DNA of 64,000 bases from Serinus canaria (lineage: Eukaryota; Chordata; Aves; Passeriformes; Fringillidae), in assembly GCF_022539315.1 (NCBI RefSeq), contig NC_066336.1:310001-374000 (forward strand), read 5' to 3'. Numbering within the stretch: the stretch's first letter is position 1; every line of letters starts with the position of its first letter. The notes under the pieces were generated by a model. The model had not been told where the DNA came from and made no database searches. It saw only the letters and a program-made list of their open reading frames with translations. Positions 12,001 through 24,000 of the stretch are shown here, in pieces. The position numbers were made by a program, and so were the translations under genes.

Positions 12001-15000
12001 CCAGTGATTACAGTTATTATTGTGGTGGTGTTAATTAGAGGGGAGGCTGGGCCATGTCAAGCCCGTCTGCATGTGAGGATGTTGCTGCTTGCTGGTGCTG
12101 TCTCCGCAGGATGCTAATGGCTCCAAGGGGAAATTGGTTGTGGAGGAAAAGGGAATTTATTTCTTTTCCTTGTGCTGGAAAGCTTGGGCACCCTATGCTG
12201 CTGCCAGTGCCTGGGCTGAGGTGCTGGGAGAGGTACCTGTGGGGTTTGTGCTGGTGTAGGAATCTCCCCCTCCCATGGCAAAGTGTCACCAGTGGGTCCA
12301 GGAGCATCAATGCCTTGGGTGTCTCCCTGGGGATCCACCAGTCCTGTCTGGTGGCACATGCTGGCGGTGGGTGACATGGCAAAGGGAGTGTGGTGGCTCG
12401 GTCAGAGGGCACAACTGCCACAACCACCGAGAAGGGTTTCCTGGAAGATTTCTCCTTACAGACTCGTTTCCAGCTGCATCCAAGCATATCTCCTTTCCTT
12501 CCCCAGTGCCTGGTGGCATCGCTTCCGAGTCCCTCACCTTCACCCCGCTGGAGGACATGATATTCCTGAAGTGGGAGGAACCAGTGGAGCCCAATGGCCT
12601 CATCACGCAGTACGAGGTACATCCTGGCCGGTGTGGCACCTGGGGTACATGGGGACATGGGATGGTCCTGTTGAGGTGTGTGTTCGAAGGGTCTGGGACA
12701 ACCTCTGCTGTCAGCCATGAGGATTAGAGACAGCTGCTGCTACTCCTGAGCCCTTTGGCTTTTCCAGTGAACCTCTGCTTTTGTTTCATCTTAAAAAGTC
12801 CCTCGCTGCCTCCAGGCTGCCCCATGACCACCCCCTCCTCTGAATTCATTGTTTTAATCCCTTCTCCACCTGAATCTGGGCTCTGTCCCCTCTCCCATGA
12901 CCATGGATGATGCTGTGCCCTGACTCTGCAGATCAGCTACCAGAGCATTGAGTCCTCAGACCCTGCGGTGAATGTGCCGGGCCCGCGGCGCACAGTGTCC
13001 AAGCTGCGCAACGAGACCTACCACGTGTTCTCCAACCTGCACCCCGGCACCACCTACCTGTTCTCGGTGCGGGCCCGCACTGGCAAGGGCTTTGGCCAGA
13101 CGGCGCTCACCGAGATCACCACCAACATCTCCGGTACGTTCCCCCAGTCCATTCCTGCTGCTGGGGCTTCTCCTCCGCTCAGTTGTCCTACCGTGGTGGG
13201 GAGCCTCTGGCTCACTCCTGCGGTTTTGGTGACTGGCAGTGTTTTAGTGGCTGGATGCTGTCATAGAAAGATGCTCTTGGTGGTGGCAGCTGTGCTGTGA
13301 GCCCAAAGGCAGTCACCAGACTGGTGGGTCCCTGTCTGGGGAGCCTTGCCAGCCCGGTGCTGGTGGCTGGTGCTGTCTGAGCTCTCAGTCTATGAGCGAG
13401 GGATTAATTGGGCTTTGTTAATAAGCTGTGCAGTACTCAGGGCTCTTTGCTCATGTCCATGGTGTCGCATTAACTGCAGCAAATGGACTGAACTAAGTGT
13501 GAATGGGGACACGGAGACAAAGCAGCTCAAGCTGGACCCCAGTGGCTGCCAGTGATGGTTTGGGGACCACAAGGTTATGCCAGGCATGAGGGGGGTCCCC
13601 CACCTTAGTCTGGGGGAGCTGCTGGGCTGACTCAGGTGTGCTTCTACCGTGGGGTGGCAGAAGCTCACACTGTGCCAGTGATTCTGAGTGGTGCTATTCT
13701 TGGGCATATCTCAAGACTGGAGCATTCGGGTCCTGCTGAGGTTGGATCCCACTCTTGATTTCTTCCCCTCTGTCAGACTGGTGTTGGTAACCTCCCTTGT
13801 GCACACCCAGGGGTCATCTCTCAACTCTAGTTCAAGACATGGAGGTGTTTTTTACTTATTTGCAATAATTCATATGACACCACTGGGTGATGCCTTGCCC
13901 TGGGCAAAGCTGCTCAAGCCTCAGTTTCCCCCTAAGCCAGGGGAGCCTCAGAACTCACCCCAGCTCCTGTTGCAGCTCCCACCTTTGACTATGGGGACAT
14001 GCCATCGCCACTGAGTGAGTCAGAGAGCACCATCACAGTGCTGCTGCGGCCGGCACAGGGCAGAGGGGCTCCCATCAGGTAGGTCGGGGCTGCAGAGGGT
14101 GCGACCCCAAACAGGGGTTATACAGCAGGGTCCAAGGACGGGCAGGACCATTCTTCCCAAAACTAACCCATGCCTGGCCCTCACCAGCACCTATCAGGTC
14201 ATTGTGGAGGAGGACCGGCCCAAGAAGCTGAAGCGGGAGCTGGGGGGGCAGGAATGCTTCCCAGTGCCGCTCACCTTCGATGATGCCATGTTGCGCGGCT
14301 CCGTGCACTACTTTGGGGCAGAGCTGCCCGCCAGCAGCCTCACTGAGGCCAAGCCCTTCACCGTGGGGGACAACCAGACCTACAGTGGCTACTGGAACCC
14401 GCCTCTGGAGCCCAAGAAGGCCTATCTCATCTACTTCCAGGCCATGAGCAACCTCAAAGGGGTGAGTAGCCCTGGCACCCTGCTCCAGCCAGGGGCTGGA
14501 CCAGGTGAGGGCAGGATGGGGTCTTGGGGTTGGTAAAAATGGGACTACTTTTAGATTGCACTCCCCTGGGTCACCCTTGGGGTTCACCCCTGATGTCTGG
14601 CCAGGGGGCAGTTGGTGCTCCAGGCCACCCTTATGGCATGTTGAGATGATGGGTGGGTGTCCTGCTCCAGCACCGCTGGTGGTGCCTGTCCCCATCCCCA
14701 TGCTGATGCTGGGGGTGGAATAGCCTAATTTCCCCCACCCACTGCACTACTAGCCAGGACACCAACAAGCACCAGTGCAGGTGTGTATTCCTGAGGCTGC
14801 TTCTGGGTTGGAGAAGGACTGTTTGGGCAGCCAGAGCTGTGTGTCATTGCTGGGACCCAGCGCTGGCAAGACAGCCAGTCCCAGCTCTAGAGAACTCCTG
14901 GGAGCTCCCACGCTGCCCTTCCCTCCCTGCTGCTGCCAGTTCCCTCTGCGGATCTGCACCCCTGCACCCCCCGGGCTGATTCCTCCAAGTCACTGGCAGG

Positions 15001-18000
15001 AACCCACCCTGTGGGGACCCTTCTTGGCATCACCTGCTCCAGCAGCTCCTGTCTGACCCTCGGGAGCATCCTCATCCTGCACATCTCTGTCCTGCTGGAA
15101 AGTGGTTACTGAGTCCTTTTCTTTGCTCTGGGGTCGTTCACACCTCGCTTCTTCAGTTGTAATTAGAGCCGAGAGGGACAGGGAGGGTCCTGGCTCTGGC
15201 TCCCTTGGCCCTGCTGGATGATGACTGGTGGCTGATGCTGTGTTACATCTTTCCTCTTGGGAGGTAATGGATTTGTCCCAGCAGCCGTCAGATGTTGAAA
15301 AAATGCTGGATCGTAGCTGGGGTTTTTCATGGGTTTTGTGGCAGAAGAAGCAGGAAGAGAAGGAAAAGCTGGAGATCCCGGAGAGAGCAGTGCTGTAGCT
15401 GGCCCTGCCCTGGACATGCGGCATGGGCAGGTCTTGGGCCAAGAGTGGATGGAGCACATTGGTGCCTGGTGTCTTGAGAGACTGGAGGATGCTTGGAGAA
15501 GACAATACTGCCAAAGTGGTGCTTTTTGTTTTGCAACAGAAGTTGGATGAACGGAAAAATGGAATATTTTAGCTGAACCCATCCCTAAATTGCAAATGTT
15601 AAAACTGTTGGAGACTTAAGCTGGAACCTCATGGCAACCTTGGCAGCAGGTACAGAGCACTAGGACTGGGGCTTGAAACTTTTATTGATAGAAGACAAAC
15701 CCATGAAGCTCTGGATGACAGCCTGAGAGTGTTTCAGCTGTAGCTGGTGGCACACTGGTGACATGTGGCTTGGCTGTGTCTGCTGGGCTCTTTATGCTCT
15801 TGAGCTTCACCATCCCCTCTGTGCAAGGAGCGGTGGCTCTGGCTAAAGCTGGGAATGCTGGGGCCAGATCATTCAGCAGCATCCCTTGGGATGTGGGTTC
15901 CCAGGAGCTCTTTGGGTGCTGCAGCACAAATCACACATGGACTCCCTCAATTTGGGGGCCGAAGCACCAGTGGATCAGCCCTGTGCCCACCCAGCCTCGC
16001 TTGGGTGAGAGTGGGGAGCAGAGCCGCTGGGAAACTCATCCAGCACTGACCCCCCGTTTTTACCTCCGTAGGAAACTCGGCTGAACTGTGTCCGGATCGC
16101 TCGCAAAGGTGAGCCCCCCCCTCCCCCCCTTTGGCCTGACCTCTCCGAGGCTGTGGCTCTGGCCCCATGGCTGCTCTGGTGGTCAGGGCTCTGCCAGTGA
16201 GCTGGGACCAGCACTGGCCGAGGCTGGGCTACATGTGATGGGTTATTCCAGCTCCACCCCACACTCTTCTGTTTTCCACTCTCTTTGGTATACGGGGTTT
16301 TTCCCTTGGTTGAATTTTCCTTCTTAATGTGGAGGTGGGGCTGGAATGCTGGTGCTAGATGCTGAATCCAGGGATGGATGATCTTACATGGGGTGTGATG
16401 AAAGGTGCACAAAGGGACTGTCCCACCCCACTGGAACTCAGAGAGGGACTTGTCCATGGTCATAGTGTGGCACTGCAGAGCCCTGTAGTATCTTGGTTGA
16501 ATAACTTGTGTTCATGGAGAAACGAGTATCCCATGGGAAGAATCCCAGTGTTTTCATGCCTGATGTTGCCTATCCCCCTGGAGCGGAGTGTGGTGGGTGC
16601 TCACAGCACCCTTGTCCACCCACCCTTCCTGCCTGTCCCTGTCCCCTGGCAGCTGCCTGCAAAGAGAGCAAGCGTCCTCTGGAGGTGTCCCAGCACTCGG
16701 AGGAGATGGGCCTGATCCTGGGGATCTGTGCTGGAGGGCTCATCATCCTGATTATCCTGCTGGGAGCCATCATCGTCGCCATCCGGAAAGGGTAAGGAGA
16801 CCTGGGCTAGTGCTTTGTCTGTCCTTCCCTCCCTCCCAGCTCGGCCCTCCTCCACCACCCCAGCATTAACTGGGATTACTGGTGGGGATTCAGCTGCTCT
16901 GGGCAGGCTCCAGACGCTCCCTCGAGCTGAGTCTCCATGTGCCTGTGCATCTCCCTGGGCAGAGAGGCCCCATGCTCTGTGACACCAGGCATGGCAGGGC
17001 ACACTGGGGACTGAGCAGCAAAGTCCTGGGGATGTTTCTACCTCCTCTGCAGCTTTGTTCCACTGTCCCTCTCCCCCATATTTTTTGGTTTTTTGCTTCT
17101 TTTCCTGCTGGTTCTTGGCTTTGTGCTGTTCTGGTGATCCTGCATGCATGGAAATGCTTCTGGCTTGTGCCCGAGCCCTGCACTGGTGCTGAGCCCAGCT
17201 CTCCCCATCCCACCAGCTCTTCCCTGCCAACAGCAGCCACGGGACCCCAGGGTGTGCAGCCCTGCACCCCCAGCCCCAAATTACAAAAACCAGCTTAATC
17301 TACACTGAGATGTTGCCTCTGGGCTTCCCTGCTGCCTTGGCCAGGCCAGCAGGAGCACATCCAGCATAGATGTGGCCATGGCCATTGTGGCTGGCTGGCA
17401 CTGGGGGAGCTCATGGGGTGAGAGGGAGGAGGGCGAGGGCTTTTCGGGCCACTCATCCCTGGGAGCGCTGGGGATGTGGCTGCTGCTTTTCACGTGGCTG
17501 CAATGCCCTGGAAAAGTGGCTTCTTCTGTGCAGGGCCGGGGGGGCTCTCAGAGCTGGGATAAAGGACAGCAATTAAACACGGGGCTTGGGAGGATGGAGC
17601 AAAGTACGTGAACAGCCAGAGGGAGAGAAAAACAGCAGGGCAGAGCCTTAGCCCCTGTAAATCTGCAAAGCTCTTTATGGCTGTGTGTACCTTGGAAGGA
17701 TCCTTATGGATTTATGTTGCTGGAAGAGTGGGGCTGCAGCATCCCTGCACACTTTGAGGTGCGGGGCTGGCTCATGCCTTCGTTGGCTCCTTCCCTGATG
17801 GAGCAGATGCCACCAGCACTCATGTGTTTTGGGGAGTAATGCTGCGGGTGAGAAGCTGTGAATGTGGCTGCTGCATTCCTATTGCCAGTGCTGCCAGGCA
17901 GGAGGAAGAGGAGCAGCTCTGCTTCAGCATCCCAGGATGAACCTGTTGAAGGATAAACCAGAGGCACAAATTAGATCTGATGTTGAGAAGCCTGAATTTG

Positions 18001-21000
18001 GGGCTGTTGGGAAGCTGGGATGAGCTCATAAATCTTCTCAAGAGTGCTTTGCAATTGAAGAAACGCTGATGTGGTGGAACGGCAATGCAGCCTTGGAAAA
18101 TGTTTGTCTCCAGTAAATGATGCACTGGGAATGTGACATTCCAATGCCATCTCCCCCTCTGGGCCCCTAACCAACAGCCTGAGGGAAATCCCTACATTTG
18201 GGACATCTGTGTCATTCGCTCTTAAAAATTATGGAATAACCCCTTGGACAAGGGAGCCGTGGACACCCACCACAAGTGTGGTCTGAGAGGGGGTGGCTGA
18301 GAGCTGGTGCTTGTGCTCTCCTGCCAGGATGTTGGCTCCTGCCTGGAGTAAATAACCTGTGGGTGTCACAGGGGAGCCTGATTCCTTTATGGTGAATTGA
18401 ATTTTCTGGCACCTGACTTGCCCTGTAACCTCCCTTCTCAATAGTGGAGAAAAGCTGCTTATGCAATTTCTGCTGTTCTCTTTGCACGCTTGCCAGGAGG
18501 AGCTACTATTCTTATTCCTATTACCCGTAAGTAATTGTCATTCTCCTGCTTTACCCTCCTTCCAACTACCCCCCTCACCCCGCTGCTCCGACAAGTCCTT
18601 ATCTCTGCCAAGTGCATTTTAAGGTCTCTTTGGATCAGGGAAAATAATGCTGCCGAGCTTGTTAGAGACAGAAGGTAGCGTAAAGGGGAAGGGTCAGCAA
18701 CTCTGAGTTGAATTCTGGATTTTAGCAGTGCCTTGCAGCGTTCCAGCCCCACCACAAGGCTGACATGGGCTCAGATCTCCTGCTCATCCTTCTGGCTTAA
18801 TCGCTGCTCTGGCTTTGAAGCCTGATGCTACCTCTCAAAAGTGTTCATTTGGGTTTCTTTGCCTAAATGACTTGAATTTGGGGTGGGAGGTTCCGTCCCA
18901 GTGAGAACTCCTGGGATTTCCCAGCATCTTCGTTAGGTGCCTAAAGAGACCCTGCACGGGGGAAAAAGCCTCTGCAGTGGCTGCTGAGCATGGGTTTACT
19001 CAGGGGGGTACAGCCCACCCCTTGGAATGGATTTGGCCCCTGACCTGGCTTTAAAATCACAGAATGATTTGGCTTGGAAGGGGCTTAAAGCTCCTTCCAA
19101 CATCTCATTCCAACCGTTGCCATGGGCAGGGACACCTTCCACTAGACCAGGGGGTCATGCCTGGAGAACTGGGGCTGGGGAGGGCTGAGGCAGATCCATG
19201 TGATGCGAGATGTCTGGAGAGAGCATTTGACTGCACAAGGAGCACACCTGGCTGTCCAAGGGCAGGGGACAGGAGGAGACATTGAAGTTGAACAGCTGGA
19301 GGGATGCTGCATGTGTGGCTGGGGCTGGCTTGGGACAGCAGAGAACCAAAGCATGATGATCACAGTGCTACAAATAATCTGTTCTGCTCCTGGATTAATC
19401 CAAGCCCAGGAGCTTTGAGGGCACCCTGCTCACTTCTGCTCCTCCCCATTGCAGGAAACCCGTGAATATGACCAAGGCCACCATAAACTACCGGCATGAG
19501 AAGACACACATGATGAGTGCCATCGACAGGAGCTTCACCGACCAGAGCACCCTGCAGGAGGACGAGCGCCTGGGGCTGTCCTTCATGGACACCCACGGCT
19601 ATGGAAACAGAGGTGAGGGTGGGAGCCTGGCGTCCCCTGTTCTCCTCCCACAACTGTGGAAGCAAAGGTGAGGTTGGTAGCCCAGCATTCCCCTGCTCCC
19701 ATCCCACAGCCAAGGTAAGGATGGGGACCCTGGCATCCCCCTGCTTCCCTCCAGCCACAAAGGTGCCCAATAACCCCAAAATATCACAGAAAGAGCCTGC
19801 CAGAGCTCAAGGAGAGTTTGGACTACGCTATCAGGCATGGGGTGGGGTTGTTGGAGTGTCTGTGCAGGGCCAGGAGTTGGACTCGGGGGTCTCTGTGGAT
19901 CCCTTTCAACTCAGGATATTCTGTGATTCTCTTTGGTGTTACATCTATTTTAGACTGATGTGTGTGGCATAGCAGGCTCTTCCCTGCCCTGTGTAAATCT
20001 CCAAGGGCATGGATTTCATCAGTGTCGGAGCTTTTGGCACCATCCAGGCTGTGCTGAAGGGGAAGCTTTTGTGGGGAGCTGGATCTCGGTCTTCTCATGG
20101 AGATCTGAGCTTGTGGCTGGGCCGGTTGAGGCCATTGGTGGGCTGAGGATCTGGCTGCAGCCCCCTGGAACTGGGTGAATCCCACCTCCTGAGTGATGCT
20201 GAGGTTGGAAGCTTTCCCCCAGCCTTCCCCACACAGCCAGGGCATTGAAGGGTTAAAGAGCCCCTGCGCTCCCATCAGAGGGAGAGTGATAACTTCACTC
20301 CCACCGGAGGATGTGTTTCCATGCTGATTTAGTTGTAAAATAACTCTTTGGCTGCCCCAGTTTCAGCCATATGCTAATAACATCTGTTATAGTGGCTGCA
20401 AGATGCCGCCTGCACGCGGCTCTTCCGCACGGGCTGTGGCACTGATGCGCTTCCTGCCATTGTCTCATGGATCATTAAAGCCCAGAGGGCAAACTTTTCC
20501 TCCTCTTAACACATCGAGCTTGGTTAGGTCTGCTTTTTCTTTGGTCGCTGTCCTTGAAACTCTCTAAGGGTGGTTGGGCTGAGCTGGGGAGCTCAGGCTG
20601 TCTGCCGTGGCTGGGAGAGTCTCCATTGCCTGCGAACATCCTTAATTAACAAAGGGAAATTAATGGCTTGGTGACTGGTTGGTGGCTGTACCCCCCCCCA
20701 CCCCTTCAGTTTCTGTGCATTTAAAAGAAAGTCACTAATCGGAAACCCCAGTGGTTCCTCAGCATGTGGCTGTGGCAGCAGCTTGCAAATGCCAGCAATT
20801 AATGAATTCCTCTTTAATCCCAGCAGCTGATGAGCCCATTGGTCAGGCCATGGAGTGTGGGAGGCATTCTCCTGGGTTGTCCTGTTGGTTCCCACTGCCA
20901 GAGGGCCGGGTTAGATGGGATATTGGGAAGGAATTCTTCTCTCTGAGGGTGGTGAGGACCTGCCACAGGCTGCCCAGAGAAGCTCTGGCTGCCCCTGGAT

Positions 21001-24000
21001 CCCTGGCAGTGCCCAGGGCTTGGAGCAGCCTGGGACAGTGGAAGGTGTCCCTGCCCATGGCTGGGCAGGCACTGGATGGGCTTTAAGGTCCCTTCCAACC
21101 CAGACCATTCCATGGCTCCCTGCTTGCCCTTCTCTGGGAGTAGCTCAGAGCACCGGGTTTTGTGCAAACCCATATTTTGGGATCTGGTGTGGGAACTTGC
21201 CCTGACAAACACAGGTGAGGTCTTTGCCTGGCTCTGCTGGTAATGACACAGCAAAGACATAAACCAGGTAAATACTGCACAGGCTCTCCATCAAAGCAGC
21301 AAGCTCCATTTGTGGCAGTGTGAGGAATCCAGTGCTGGTCTCTAGCAATGAGGGAAATGAACTGTTAAGCTGTGCTGGAGACTTTGGCAAGGTGATTTTT
21401 CAAGTTAGGATCTTGTGTGAATATTTGGGCATGGAGCTCTTGCTTGTCTGCATGGGAGCCAAGGGGAAATGAGGTTATTATGCTCTTATGACCTTGCCCA
21501 CTGATTTTTAATTGACCTGCTGAGTCCTGAAAAGCTGTACTGGGCATTTTTGGCTTTGTGGTGTAGGAGGAGCTGTAGAGAGCATGATGGGGTCAGAGTG
21601 GGATTGAGGGCTGGACCCCTGGTGGTCCCCAGAGAGGACCTGCAGCAGCCGCATCTCCTGTGTATGTCTTCTTCAGCCCTCTGTGGGTGTGAGGAGGTGA
21701 TGGGGATGCAGCCCAAGGTGTTGCTGCCCTGCTAGCCCCTGTTTGTCTCTCCCTTGTTCAGGTGACCAGCGCAGCAGCGTGGTCAACGAGTCCAGCAGCC
21801 TGCTGGGGGGCTCCCCGCGGCGGCAGAGCGGCCGCAAGGGCTCCCCGTACCACACGGGGCAGCTGCACCCGGCCGTGCGCGTGGCCGACCTCCTGCAGCA
21901 CATCAACCAGATGAAGACGGCGGAAGGCTACGGCTTCAAGCAGGAGTATGAGGTGGGGACAGCTTGTGCCAGTGTCTCAGGGGATGCAGGAGGCAGGATG
22001 GACAGGGGGACACGGATGGGATCCGTGTGCGAGGAGACAATGCTCTGGGTCTGGAGCTCTGGAGGGGAGCTGGAGCTCACAGCTCTGAGCTGGCATTGTC
22101 AGCATGGGGGGTGTTCCTGAGTCAGGATTGAATGGCTGGTGCTGGCAGCTCTGGGTTATTTCTCAGCTTGAGCAGGTCCCTGAAATGAGCCAAACCAGCC
22201 TGGCCAGCCCGATCTGCAGTGCGTCATCCCAGCTCTCCTGCATGGGCCAGGGCTGCTCCTTTCCCTTTTCTTTCCCTGGGCATCACCATGTCACCTTCTG
22301 CTCTCCAGCACACTTGGCCTGTGATAAGCATGGTCATAGCCTAGGAACAAGCAAATCCTCTGCAATCTGGCAGCTCCAAGACCATGAAGACCCTGGGGAG
22401 GGTGATGCCAGGGGAGGGATTTCTTTCCCCAAGAGTTGTTAGTGGCATCATGTCCATCCCAGCTGGCCAGGTCAGAGCACTCGTAACAGAGCAGGTTATT
22501 TCACAAGTCTCTGCCTCAGCACAGCCAGCGGAGTAATTTCCTGACTCCTCAGTGTCCCACAGGTCTGGAGATTGAATTTTCGCAGTGAAATTACTGTTTG
22601 ATGCTCAGCTGTTTCAGGAGCAGGAGCTCTCCCCACCCCCCCCTTTCACGCATTGGACAATCCAGGGCTTGCTATAATCATTAGTGCTCCTTGAAAAGCT
22701 GCTGTATGTTCTTGGAACTAGTCATTTGAAAGCACTCAGATATTATGGGAGGGGAGAAAACATGTAATTTCCTTCCACTTTCCACCTCTTACGCCAATCT
22801 ATGAATGTCACTGTTATTACACACAAACCTGTTCTGTGCTGGGGAGAGAAAGGAGCTGGGGAGGTTTAGGAATAAAAAAAACTACAACCAACCCTAGGAA
22901 AATAAACCATCCCAGGCAGTCTGTAATTTGCTGGAAAATGGGCTGTTTTGTGGATGTAACAGGAGTGTGTAACTGGCAGAGTGTGCTTTGGAGGTAGAGA
23001 TGAGGCTGCAGGAGCCAGGTGTTGGGGTGGAGGGACCACCCTGTCTGTCCTGCTCCCCAGGGAGCTTTTGGGGCTGGGGGAACCCTGAGTTCTAGCCCTC
23101 AGCTTGAGATGTCCATCCTTTCCTTACAGAGTTTCTTTGAAGGCTGGGATGCTTCAAAGAAGAAAGACAAGACCAAAGGGAGACAGGATCATGTGTCCAC
23201 ATGTGAGTGCCTTTAGCAAAGGCTTAGACACCCCAAACAGCTTCAGCATCCCACATTCTGCAGATTCCTGGGCCAAAGGGATTGCCCAGGGAGCCCTGGT
23301 GGGTGAGCAGGCACTGATGGTTCCTTGTCCCCTTTGCCCAGATGACCGTCACCGTGTGAAGCTGCACCCGCTGCTGGGTGACCCCAACTCTGACTACATC
23401 AACGCCAACTACATTGACGTAAGTGGGGACAGGGCCTGTGTCCCTGGGGCTCTGGGCTGCCACACGAGCTTCCTGTGGCCTCTCAGGGTTTGTCCAGCAG
23501 CATTTAGAGGACTTTGGACAGCCCGGGGTGGGCTGGTCAGTGCATCCCTGGAACACTTCATGAAGGACCTGCCTGATTTATTTGTGTTCATCAGCAGTTT
23601 CTGCTTGTTGCATCTCTCTCTGCTCTGCTCTGTCCCTCCTTCTCATTCCCTCTCTGCTTTTCTATCCTCTTCCCCCTCACCTGATCATGTGGCCGTGGAT
23701 CTCCCTCTCCCTGGGTGGGGGATGCAGAGGTTGAGAGGACCAGAGGATCATCTGGGGCTCACAGTGGAGTATCCCTTGATCCTGCTGGTGTGTGTGAGTC
23801 TGGGCTGAGCCCAGCCCTAGTGTCCTCTGAGAGGAGTGTCCCCAAGAGCAATGTCCCCTGCCACCTCCAGCGATGCTGAGACCAGAGCAGCTGCAGGAAG
23901 GCTCCAGCATCTCCTGGAAGCAACAGCAAATCCCACTTTTCCCTCCTGCCCAGAGGATATTGTCTGTCAGTGTGGCCTGATCCCAGTGCCCAAGCAGTGT

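Larger units (their letters stand above)
19613..21761 (+). other. PTPRU: Intron 16 of PTPRU
   Basis: GTGAGG donor and TTCAG acceptor. Two plus-strand CR1 fragments and a non-repetitive block at 20290-20530; the rest is unique. Confidence 0.85.
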
